This document shows positions 16,278-24,400 of a stretch of 30,175 bases of DNA, piece after piece (within the stretch, counting starts at the first letter, position 1; each line of letters starts with the position of its first letter). The notes under the pieces are model-generated. The model had not been told where the DNA came from. It did no database searches and saw nothing but the letters and a program-made list of their open reading frames with translations. The position numbers and the translations under genes were made by a program. This stretch comes from Methylococcaceae bacterium (GTDB lineage Bacteria > Pseudomonadota > Gammaproteobacteria > Methylococcales > Methylomonadaceae), in the NCBI GenBank assembly GCA_021647145.1, contig JAKIVF010000033.1, forward strand, positions 1 through 30,175, read 5' to 3'.

Positions 16278-17566
16278 TTTAAATTATCAATGAATTGCTT
16301 AATTTTATCCTTGGCTTGTTTAATTAGTCTGTCCAATTCATTTTCGGATTTTTCATCCTTAATTTCTATAGGTAAAATCGTATTATTCTTAATCGAAGCA
16401 TTATTACAACTTGATTCTGATTGATCAAACCCTAAGGTATCTAGTTCTGATTTAGGATGCAAAAAACCTTCTATCGGAGCCACTGAAACTAAAGACTTTG
16501 CTGCGGCTAATAAAACAGGCTGTCTTAATTGCCCATTCCATGCTCTAAAGGATAAAGGCTTACCTTTATAACCTTGAAGAGCAAATTCATTACCTAAAAA
16601 ATAATCCTTTATTATTTGCATCTTATTAGATTTAGTTCGTACGGATGCCTCCCCTAGTGACCTAACCGCCAAATATGCACCATAATCTTCCTCTTCCATC
16701 CATCGACCAGCCTGTTCTTTAAATCGATTTTGAATTTGTACCGCTCCCCACTGCTCATGTGTTCTGTGCCATGAAGTAGCGACTAACCCTTGCGTACCAA
16801 TAACAGGTCGAGGCATCCATGTTCGATAATCAAAATACTCACCAAACAATCCTCTCTCATCTGCAACCACTAATACATCATACTCATCTTCTTGAGTAAA
16901 AACTGGAACGTCCGACTGTGCAGTTCTACGAGCGTCATAAGTATGTGTCCACTGTTTGTCTACGATTATTTTTATTCCAAAACGACCTGCTGCTCGTTTA
17001 ATTGCAGAGGCATAGTCCCTATCAGCTTGGGAGGGCCCTGTCACTAAAAACCATTTACTCCATCTTTTTTTCATCATATACTGAGCTAAGGCATCAGCCC
17101 TCATTGCTCTACTGGGCAAAAGATGAAAAACATTATCTAAGCATTGTTCATTTCTTAAAGCATCATCTACAGTTGTTGCATCAAAAAATAGCTTTCCTTT
17201 GCTACTTCCAAGCTTAACCAATTTTTTTAATTGCGTAGCAGGTAAATTAGTTACCACAAAGACAACATCTTTTCCAACTTGTTGTTGATATAGTTCAACA
17301 ATATCAGCAGAAATGGGCACTAAAACTTTCTTTATTTCATATTTCTGGCCTGTAAACTCACCTGTTATGTTATTTTCCTTTATAGCAAGTTCTGCCCCGG
17401 TCAAGCCTTTATGTTGAATAAAAGGATCTAAATTAGATAAAGCCGACGGAAGTTTCAGTTCCTGACTAATATAAACAATTTTTATAACTTGTTTATCATC
17501 AGCAAAAGAAAAATTAATTGACCAGAAAAAAATTAAAAAAACATTTTTTAGTAAAACACGACTCAT
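16274..17566 (-). CDS. Periplasmic substrate-binding protein of the PQQ-associated ABC system
   Basis: 430 residues from the ATG at 17566-17564, which is followed by a good signal peptide (MSRVLLKNVFLIFFWSINFSFAD) and preceded by an AGG ribosome-binding site. A longer in-frame start at 17674 would add 36 residues in front of the signal peptide and is rejected. The mature protein has the two-lobed periplasmic binding fold of branched-chain amino-acid receptor type: KIVYISQE at the start, KDVVFVVTNLPATQLKKL, WSKWFLVTGPSQADRDYA, VLVVADERGLFGEYFDYRTW, then WMEEEDYGAYLAVRSLGEA. This matches the family that accompanies PQQ-dependent alcohol dehydrogenases. It leads the four-gene operon. A receptor-type binding protein paired with an ABC-2 permease is an odd combination for an importer, so it may act as a sensor or in export. 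Confidence 0.87.
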   Translation of the reverse strand: MSRVLLKNVFLIFFWSINFSFADDKQVIKIVYISQELKLPSALSNLDPFIQHKGLTGAELAIKENNITGEFTGQKYEIKKVLVPISADIVELYQQQVGKDVVFVVTNLPATQLKKLVKLGSSKGKLFFDATTVDDALRNEQCLDNVFHLLPSRAMRADALAQYMMKKRWSKWFLVTGPSQADRDYASAIKRAAGRFGIKIIVDKQWTHTYDARRTAQSDVPVFTQEDEYDVLVVADERGLFGEYFDYRTWMPRPVIGTQGLVATSWHRTHEQWGAVQIQNRFKEQAGRWMEEEDYGAYLAVRSLGEASVRTKSNKMQIIKDYFLGNEFALQGYKGKPLSFRAWNGQLRQPVLLAAAKSLVSVAPIEGFLHPKSELDTLGFDQSESSCNNASIKNNTILPIEIKDEKSENELDRLIKQAKDKIKQFIDNLK

Positions 17567-17641
17567 TTCCAACCTATTTAAATTATTAAAACTATTGCTG
17601 TGATTAAGAGTAAGCCAAGGTGTTGGGTTAACGTTCGAATT

Positions 17642-17670
17642 GTTACAACCTACGCATTTTTTACTTTCAA
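17642..17670 (-). promoter_or_regulatory. Candidate promoter for the ABC operon
   Basis: On the minus strand TTGAAA (17670-17665) and TGTAAC (17647-17642) are 17 bases apart, about 75 bases upstream of the ATG. The -35 is good and the -10 weak (4 of 6), which would suit activator dependence. It lies in the 205-base divergent region shared with the plus-strand gene at 17772. Confidence 0.35.
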
Positions 17671-17720
17671 TCACCTACATTAAAGCAAGAGGTATTTCAG
17701 AAACCCTCACTTCTATAGCT

Positions 17721-17726
17721 TATAAT
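17721..17726 (+). promoter_or_regulatory. Candidate -10 element for the plus-strand gene at 17772
   Basis: A perfect TATAAT 46 bases upstream of the ATG, within the divergent region. No recognisable -35 lies at 16-18 bases, so this is a suggestion only. Confidence 0.3.
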
Positions 17727-17771
17727 GGGCAAATTATTCAACCAAGTCAACAACCCACTAACAATAGTTAA

Positions 17772-18236
17772 ATGGAATCCATCATTATATTTTCAGTCAT
17801 CTTTTTTGCCTTTGCTTTCTCTTTAACTAAACATATTTCTGCAATAATGTATCCTCTGAGTGCAATTCTTTTCTATGTCTACTTACCTATTTTATATGCC
17901 TCATCCAGGATAAATATTCTACATCATAAAAAAGAAAAAGAAGTTTTCCATATAAAATTTTATCCTATGGAACTTGGTCTATGGCTCGCTAGCACTTGCT
18001 TTTTAGCTTTTGTTATTTCTCATTTGCTTGCTGATTTATTATTTCACCATTTAGAGCACCTTTATCACTTTACCTATTTTTTAATTATACTTGGACTTGG
18101 TGGAATTGTTTATTGTGAGCTAGATGTCAATAAACTTCATATTTCATCTAAAAAAACAGCTTTTGAACTTCAAGGAAAATTTCTTTCATTTGAAATATTT
18201 TTTATCATTTTTATTTTTTTTGCAATGAATCATTAA
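17772..18236 (+). CDS. Hypothetical four-helix membrane protein
   Basis: 154 residues, almost wholly hydrophobic, with likely membrane helices near residues 3-20, 24-44, 70-92 and 98-115, and a terminal hydrophobic run at 137-150. A histidine-rich stretch (HLLADLLFHHLEHLYHF) sits in the third and fourth helices, and a basic loop (ILHHKKEKEVFHIKF) lies between helices two and three. No ribosome-binding site is evident at the ATG. I do not recognise a family. The next gene starts 62 bases later on the same strand, so it is probably the first gene of a short transcript with the GDCCVxC protein and glucokinase. The histidines could bind heme or metal, but that is speculation. Confidence 0.65.
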   Translation: MESIIIFSVIFFAFAFSLTKHISAIMYPLSAILFYVYLPILYASSRINILHHKKEKEVFHIKFYPMELGLWLASTCFLAFVISHLLADLLFHHLEHLYHFTYFLIILGLGGIVYCELDVNKLHISSKKTAFELQGKFLSFEIFFIIFIFFAMNH

Positions 18237-18298
18237 CGTGTAAGGAAAAAGACGTTATCATTAAAACCCTACCTTCACTTAAAACTTCAGGTATAAAA

Positions 18299-18535
18299 AT
18301 GCAAAATAAAGCCATCTTAACATCTGAATTAACTTGCCCCGATTGTGGCTATAAAAAAATAGAAACAATGCCTACTGATGCTTGTCAGTGGTTTTATGAA
18401 TGCGAAGAATGTAATAAATTATTAAAACCAAAACCTGGAGATTGCTGTGTCTTTTGTTCATACGGTTCAGTTCCTTGTCCACCCATTCAAATTGCTGCTT
18501 CAGGTAAAAAAATTGGTAACTGCTGTGGTAGATAA
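18299..18535 (+). CDS. GDCCVxC-domain small cysteine-rich protein
   Basis: 78 residues with a CPDC pair near residue 15, a CxxC pair at CEECNKLLKPKPG, and the family hallmark GDCCVFCSYGSVPCPPIQ, which I recognise as the GDCCVxC domain. Family members are small putative metal-binding or redox proteins. In some the x-C cysteine is replaced by selenocysteine, but here the codon is an ordinary Cys (TGT), so no recoding is needed. A CAGG ribosome-binding site precedes the ATG. It lies between a small membrane protein and glucokinase, 55 bases before the latter. The family is often seen near metal-resistance genes, but no such gene is here, so the role is open. Confidence 0.85.
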   Translation: MQNKAILTSELTCPDCGYKKIETMPTDACQWFYECEECNKLLKPKPGDCCVFCSYGSVPCPPIQIAASGKKIGNCCGR

Positions 18536-18590
18536 TTTAAACTCCCCCTCGTCTCAAACTTTCAGACATAAAAACAGATGGTGTTGATTA

Positions 18591-19580
18591 ATGCTATTAG
18601 CAGGTGATATAGGCGGTACTAAAACAAACCTTGCCTTGTATACTATAAGTAGCGAAGGGAATTTGCACTGTGAATTTATGCAAACTTTTGCTAGTGCTGA
18701 CTATCCTCAGTTTAACGAACTATTTTCAATTTTTATACAAGCAGATATAGTCATTGAATCCGCATGTTTTGGAATTGCAGGCCCTATTGTTAATCAACGC
18801 TGTCAGACCACTAATTTGCCCTGGATAATTGATGCTGAAGAGCTTTCTTTAAAACTAGGAACCCATAAGATTAAACTATTAAATGACCTAGAAGCAATGG
18901 CTTTAGGTATGTTACATAGTTCTTCTGATGATTTGATTGAACTCAACCCTCATGCTAAAACCCAAAATGGAAATATCGCAGTAATTGCTGCTGGGACTGG
19001 ATTAGGTGAAGCTATTCTTTTTTGGGATGGCAAACATCATCACCCTATTGCAACCGAAGGAGGCCATAGTGATTTTGCACCACAAACGGAACAACAAGAT
19101 AAGTTTCTAGTATTTTTACGTCAGAAATTTAAGGGGCATGTGAGTTGGGAACGGGTACTCTCAGGTGATGGGTTTGGTCATATTTATGACTTTCTTGTGG
19201 CAACTGGTTTTGCTCCGGCTTGTTCGTCGGTACCATCTACAGATAAAAATAATTCGACCAAACTCGACCGAAATGCAATTATTTCCACTTTAGGAATTAA
19301 TAACGAAGACCCGGCATGTATCGAAACAGTACGCTTGTTTGCTGAGCTTTATGCAGCAGAAACAGGCAATTTAGCGCTTAATTGCTTATCTACAGGTGGC
19401 ATTTATATCGGTGGAGGCATTGGTCCTAAAATACGCCCTATTCTTGAAAATGAAACTTTTATGCGCTCATTTAAAAATAAAGGTCGGTTTAAAAACCTAT
19501 TAAGTACTATGCCAATTAAATTATCTTTAAACCCTAATACACCGTTACTCGGTGCTGCCCACTATTTTCAAACCCTTTAA
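18591..19580 (+). CDS. glk: Glucokinase
   Basis: A 329-residue ROK-unrelated, proteobacterial Glk-type hexokinase. The phosphate-1 motif GDIGGTKTNLALY is at the N terminus, LLNDLEAMALG contains the catalytic aspartate, VIAAGTGLGEA is the adenosine/phosphate-2 block, EGGHSDFAP carries the glucose-binding histidine and glutamate, and STGGIYIGGGIGPKI lies in the C-terminal domain. It phosphorylates glucose to glucose-6-phosphate in the cytoplasm with ATP. Length is normal. In a methylotroph this would serve glycogen or sucrose turnover rather than growth on glucose (inference). No sugar transporter is nearby. The spacing of 55 bases from the previous gene is compatible with co-transcription, with only a weak ribosome-binding site. 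Confidence 0.93.
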   Translation: MLLAGDIGGTKTNLALYTISSEGNLHCEFMQTFASADYPQFNELFSIFIQADIVIESACFGIAGPIVNQRCQTTNLPWIIDAEELSLKLGTHKIKLLNDLEAMALGMLHSSSDDLIELNPHAKTQNGNIAVIAAGTGLGEAILFWDGKHHHPIATEGGHSDFAPQTEQQDKFLVFLRQKFKGHVSWERVLSGDGFGHIYDFLVATGFAPACSSVPSTDKNNSTKLDRNAIISTLGINNEDPACIETVRLFAELYAAETGNLALNCLSTGGIYIGGGIGPKIRPILENETFMRSFKNKGRFKNLLSTMPIKLSLNPNTPLLGAAHYFQTL

Positions 19581-19622
19581 ATTCTTCCATATAAGATATC
19601 CTTTTTTAATCATTTTAAAATA

Positions 19623-19660
19623 ACCAACTAAATTAGTTGGTCTTATGTGACTTGGTCACA
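19623..19660. promoter_or_regulatory. Two tandem short palindromes downstream of glk
   Basis: First dyad: accaacta (19623-19630) and tagttggt (19634-19641) with a 3-base centre. Second: tgtgac (19646-19651) and gtcaca (19655-19660), also with a 3-base centre. Neither is followed by a T-tract. They may be terminator-like hairpins for glk or operator sites for the gene at 19788, about 130 bases downstream. Confidence 0.4.
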
Positions 19661-19787
19661 GACTGCAATGTTATTACCTACTAATATACTTACTATATTA
19701 ATTATATTCATTTGGTTTTAACCATCTCTTCAGAGCTTTTTGTAAAAATTAATATAAACCCATAATAAAACTTAGAGGACTTTTAAA

Positions 19788-20000
19788 ATGATCAACTTTG
19801 TATTAGATATTTTTTCTGTTATGTTTCAAATAAATATGAGAGATACTCATGAAGTACCATTTGCCATGCCTTTACTGATGGCTTGCATGGTTGGTGGCTT
19901 GGTTGGCTTTAGTATCGTCAGAATGATTGGTAATGAAAAAGAAGAAGAAAGAAAAGCACGGGAAGCACAAGAAGTTTTAGATGGAAGAAGAACTAAATGA
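19788..20000 (+). CDS. Small one-pass membrane protein (70 aa), unknown
   Basis: 70 residues with a good GAGG ribosome-binding site 8-10 bases before the ATG. An amphipathic start (MINFVLDIFSVMFQINMRD) is followed by one membrane helix around residues 24-44 (VPFAMPLLMACMVGGLVGFSIVRMIG) and a highly charged cytoplasmic tail (NEKEEERKAREAQEVLDGRR). No family recognised. A strong ribosome-binding site and a clear hydrophobic/charged layout argue that it is a real gene. The nearest plus-strand neighbour is the RnfB-like gene, 359 bases on, with a promoter-like element and an inverted repeat between them. It could therefore be monocistronic. A role as a small subunit or anchor for the RnfB/PFOR-like proteins is only a guess from position. 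Confidence 0.7.
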   Translation: MINFVLDIFSVMFQINMRDTHEVPFAMPLLMACMVGGLVGFSIVRMIGNEKEEERKAREAQEVLDGRRTK

Positions 20001-20359
20001 TAATATTTCTGGTCAGTTTTTATAGAGCATTATTATAGTTATTACTTATTTCTATTTAAAACTGACCAACCTTATTTACTTCAACCAGCTTTAACCCTCC
20101 CCTTTTTTCCTAAATAAACAATTTAAACACTTGATTTATAAGTAACTTGTAAAATACTATTACAATCCAATCTTTTATCATTCAAACTAGTACTGGCATT
20201 AAAAGCAACACCTATTCTTAGTTGTTTTTTCTCACAAAAAAACTAAAAAAATCGACTGTAAACCAATACCAGCCACTCTCTTCAAAAAAAAACCTACCCC
20301 CCTAAAAAAGACAATTTTGTGTATAATATCTAAACTTTAAACTCATCATTCATTTCCCC
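20001..20359 (+). other. Gap between the 70-aa gene and rnfB-like gene, with an 11-bp inverted repeat
   Basis: A perfect 11-bp inverted repeat (20010-20020, tggtcagtttt, with 20058-20068) flanks a 37-base loop and starts 10 bases after the stop codon of the 70-aa gene. It may serve as a terminator, although no T-run follows. Near 20221-20244 an A/T stem (agttgtttttt with aaaaaaact) is also possible. The rest is AT-rich and non-coding apart from the promoter element listed next. Confidence 0.5.
20322..20327 (+). promoter_or_regulatory. Candidate -10 for the rnfB-like gene
   Basis: A perfect TATAAT in the context gtgtataatatc, with the rnfB-like ATG 33 bases after it. This would give a short leader of about 27 bases. 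No -35 of quality lies 16-18 bases upstream. The leader has no obvious Shine-Dalgarno sequence before the ATG. Confidence 0.4.
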
Positions 20360-21244
20360 ATGATATCAACCATATTGACTGCTGCTTTATTTATGGTCGT
20401 CCTTGGGGTTCTTCTAGCTATCATTTTAGCTTTTGCTAACAAAAAACTATATGTTTATGAAGATCCTCGCATTGAAGAGGTAGATGAGATGCTGCCACAG
20501 GCCCAATGTGGAGCCTGTGGCGTACCAGGATGTCGACCTTTTGCAGAAGCAGTTGTCAGTGGAACAAAAAACCCATCAGCATGTACTGTAAATACGCCGG
20601 AAGGAAATGCAGAAATTGCCGCTTTTATTGGTGTCGATATGGGGAAGACTGAAAAAGTCGTGGCAAGACTTGCTTGCGCGGGTGGAACCCATGTAGCTTA
20701 CACTAGGGCAAAATACAAAGGATTACAGTCATGCCAGGCGGCGGCGGCAGTATCAGGCGGAGGCAAAGGTTGTAATTGGGGATGTTTAGGTCTTGCTGAC
20801 TGCGCAGATGTCTGTGATTTTGATGCCATTTATATGGATAAACATGGACTACCCATTGTAGTTGAAGACAAATGTACCGCCTGTAATGATTGTATTGTCG
20901 TTTGCCCCAAAGACTTATTCTCGCTACAACCAGTCAGCCATAAATTATTTGTTGCCTGCAAAAGCCTTGAAAAAGGAGACAAAGCATTAGAAGAATGTGA
21001 AGTCGCCTGCACAGGTTGTGAAAAATGCGCTGTTGATGCCCCTAAAGGTTTAATAGAAATAAAAGATAATTTGGCTATTATTGATTTTAAGAAATATGAT
21101 GAAATATTAGTTGATAAAACTCCGATTGAACGTTGTCCAACGGGGGCTATTGTCTGGATTGATAGTAAATTAGGCACCACACGATCTAGCGTGGGGAAAG
21201 CAGCTAAAAAAACTATGCGTACAGAATCATTGCCTCAAATATAA
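20360..21244 (+). CDS. rnfB: RnfB-like electron transport iron-sulfur protein
   Basis: 294 residues. An N-terminal membrane helix (residues 5-26) is followed by the RnfB signature EDPRIEEVDEMLPQAQCGACGVPGC, whose cysteines C50, C53, C58 and C75 form the first 4Fe-4S site. Next come a CNWGCLGLADCADVC block and a ferredoxin-type pair (CTACNDCIVVCP). A further cysteine-rich stretch follows (CEVACTGCEKCAVDAP) and a final CPTGAI. This is the long multi-cluster form of RnfB, the subunit that in the Rnf complex takes electrons from ferredoxin at the inner membrane. No rnfA, C, D, G or E gene is in the window, so it is an orphan here; the next gene encodes a giant PFOR-like protein. The two probably exchange electrons (inference). 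The start matches RnfB N termini despite the lack of a ribosome-binding site. Confidence 0.87.
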   Translation: MISTILTAALFMVVLGVLLAIILAFANKKLYVYEDPRIEEVDEMLPQAQCGACGVPGCRPFAEAVVSGTKNPSACTVNTPEGNAEIAAFIGVDMGKTEKVVARLACAGGTHVAYTRAKYKGLQSCQAAAAVSGGGKGCNWGCLGLADCADVCDFDAIYMDKHGLPIVVEDKCTACNDCIVVCPKDLFSLQPVSHKLFVACKSLEKGDKALEECEVACTGCEKCAVDAPKGLIEIKDNLAIIDFKKYDEILVDKTPIERCPTGAIVWIDSKLGTTRSSVGKAAKKTMRTESLPQI

Positions 21245-21313
21245 CCTATAAATACGCAAAGTATAAATTAAGAAAGACAGCTAAATAATGGAAAATCAAA
21301 ATGATTTAACAGC

Positions 21314-21387
21314 TCTATGGTAACCCAACAAGTTTAAACTTACCCTTATTTTGGGTTTCAGCGAAAAGAAACAATAAACCCCATAGA
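21314..21387 (+). promoter_or_regulatory. Potential structured leader before the PFOR-like gene
   Basis: Nested inverted repeats lie in the 197-base gap: outer tctatgg (21314-21320) with ccataga (21381-21387), and inner aacccaa (21322-21328) with ttgggtt (21351-21357), plus a palindrome agtttaaact (21331-21340) in the loop. It could be a folded 5' leader or an intercistronic structure separating rnfB from the next gene. Unpaired stretches make it uncertain. Confidence 0.35.
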
Positions 21388-21441
21388 ACGACTCACTGTA
21401 ATCACACCAACACATAAAGCACATAATCACAAAGGTAAATA

Positions 21442-24400
21442 ATGGCTCTTTTTGGTAAGAAAAAACAAGATAAAATTTCCAAATACCCCGGTATACGTAA
21501 AATAATGAACGGTGTCTCTGCCGTAATACTGTGTGAAAGAGAATCCAGTGATGCTGCTAGTGTTTATTTAACAACGTCCGCTTCTGAAATGAGTGTACTT
21601 TGGAAACAAGAAAAAAACAAAGGCCACCTAAATATATCTAATAGAACTCTCATTTCTATTGATTCTGAAAGTGCTAGCACTGCTTTAACAGCAACTTCTG
21701 GATTATCCCTTTCTGGCTTAAGAGCTTCACACTTTAGCTCTTCAACCTATAGCATTGCATCTATGCGCGAGTCTTTATATGCTGCGGTTGGAAAAAGACT
21801 TCCATATGTATTAAATTTAGTTTGTACTGCAACCACAAAAGCCACATCAAACCACTATTGTAGCCATGATGATTACCATAGTATAAGCGACACAGGTTTC
21901 ATTCAGTTTTTTGCACATAACAATCAATCTGCCGCCGACCTTAATCTTATCGGCAGAAAAATAGCTGAACTTAGCTTAAATCCAGTCGCCGTTGCTCAAG
22001 ATAGGTTTCTAACCTCTGATTTAGTAGAGCCACTGAATCTTCCAGAACGTGAACTTATTGAAGAATTTGTAGGTTTACCTGACGATATTATTACGACACC
22101 CACACCTGCTCAAAATATTTTATTTGGTAAAACTCGCCGTCGAGTTCCAGAAACATGGTCAGTTGACCAACCTACACAAACGGGTGGAAGTCAAAACCCG
22201 GATAGTTACATGCAAACAGTTGCAGGACAACGACCTTATTTCTTTGACCATGTTACTGATATTACGGATCAATGCATGGAAGAATGGTTTGAATTGACCG
22301 GTCGCCGTTATCGTCGAATCAATCAATATTTATGCAAAGATGCTGATTACTTGATTATTGCTCAAGGTAGCATTATCAACAATGCAAAAATGACCGCTGC
22401 TTATTTACGCAGTACTCGTAAACTCAAAGTTGGTGTTGTTAACTTAACTGTTTTCAGACCTTTTCCTGGTGACTTACTAAGTCAAATTGTTAAAGGAAAA
22501 AAAGGGGTACTTGTTCTCGAAAGATCAGACCAGCCACTGGCAGAAGACTTACCGATTATTACCGAGATACGCAGTTGTGTTAGTAAAGCAATCGATAATG
22601 GAAGGGCAAAAAGAATTGCTTTTGCTAATTATGCCAGTTATGCAAAAACAACTGATATTTCTCCTTTATATTCAGCCTGTTTTGGATTAGGTGGTCGTAA
22701 TATAAAAGTCAGCGATATTATCGGAGCCGTTGACAACATGCTTCCAGAAGCTAAACAACTTAAATTTGCCTACCTTGGAATAAACTTTATCAGTAATAAA
22801 AACCTGTCTCCGCAACAGGAAATACAACATCATTCTGTTATTGAAGCCTACCCGGAGATCGGCAACCTTACTTTAACCAGCAATGAAAACCCAAGTTTAT
22901 TACCTGAAGATGCAAAATCCATTCGTATTCATTCTTTAGGTGGATGGAAAAATGACTTTCTAGGTCAAGACCTTGCTCAAACTTTATTTGATCATTTTAA
23001 TTTAGAAGTTAAAGCTCAGCCCTTCTACGAAGCTGAAAAAAAAGGCCAACCTACTACTTTTTATTTAACAACTGCTTCAAAGTCATTCCACCTGAATGAT
23101 GAACATAACACTGTTAATACAGTATTGGCTCTTGCTCCTAATGTTTTTTCTCATAGTAATCCATTAGCAGGAATTGTTGAGAACGGGGTATTTATTATCC
23201 AAAGCCAACAAAATGAAGCAATTGATGTATGGCATAGTTTTCCAACCAGCGCTCAGAAAATACTATCTGATAAAAATATCAGAGTCTTTTTTATTGATGC
23301 CTCTAGCCTTGCACAAGATGAGCTGAAAAAAGAAAATAATGAGATAAACTCATCTTTTGATTTTCAACACCTTATTTTTAAATCTGCCTTTTTTAAAACA
23401 ACTGACATTATTCAGGGTTCTGATAAAAATGAAGAACAAATTCAGTCTGTTATTGGTGAAAACATAGGCCTGATTCAACGTAGCTATAATAGCCTACAAG
23501 AAATTATTGTCACAGAAATGAATGTTGGTGATACAACTTCATCAGCCCTAAGTGAACCAACAGCCCCATTATTGTTACAACAAAAACCAGCTAATGAATC
23601 AGCTATTGCAAATATTCATCGTTTTTGGAATCAAACGGGCAGTCAATACAGCAATAAAAAAAGCGCAAAAGAAAATCTTGTTGGCCCTTTTGCAGCTTTA
23701 GGTGTAGTTCCTGCCGCAACGGGTATTTTTGGTGATATGACCGCAAATCGCTTACAACATCCCCAGTGGATCCCGGAAAACTGTAATGCCTGTGGAAACT
23801 GTTATACATCCTGCCCTGATAGTGCCATTCCAGGGTTGATTAATACGGTAAGTGAAGTGTTTGAAACCAATATTAAACGTATTGAAAAATCAGGCCATGT
23901 TGTTAAACACTTACGCCGAGCGATTCGTACAGTAGAAAAAAAATATCATGAATTAACCGTTGGTAAATCAGTTGGTACGACTTTAGACCCGATTTTTGCC
24001 AAGGCAATTGGGGATACCATAAAAGAATACCCGGAGCCTGATCAGGAAGAAGTTACACAAGAATTTAAATGGTTTAAAGAGAAAACAGGTTCATTCAAAT
24101 TTGCTCTGACTAAACCTTATCATGATGATATGAACAGCCACATGCCCAGAAATGGTGGTTTATTTTCCATCACTATTAATCCAAATAGCTGTAAAGGCTG
24201 TATGGAATGTGTGTCAGTTTGTGAGACTGATGCATTAGCCGTTGTAGAACAAACGCCAGAATCCATTCAAACACTTCGTGATAATTGGGCTTACTGGCTA
24301 GATTTACCAACTTCAAATAAAAAATACAGCCGTATAGATGATCTGCAAGCTAAACATGGTGTTTTAAACACCTTATTACTTGATAAGAAAAACCATAGCA

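Noticed and set aside
17567..17674. 36-residue N-terminal extension of the substrate-binding protein
   Set aside because: It would precede a clear signal peptide; the internal ATG at 17566 has a ribosome-binding site.
18299..18535. Selenoprotein form of the GDCCVxC family
   Set aside because: The key position is encoded by a normal Cys codon and no in-frame TGA is needed.
20830..21180. 116-codon antisense frame under the RnfB-like gene
   Set aside because: Lies wholly opposite a well-supported iron-sulfur protein, has no ribosome-binding site and no family resemblance.
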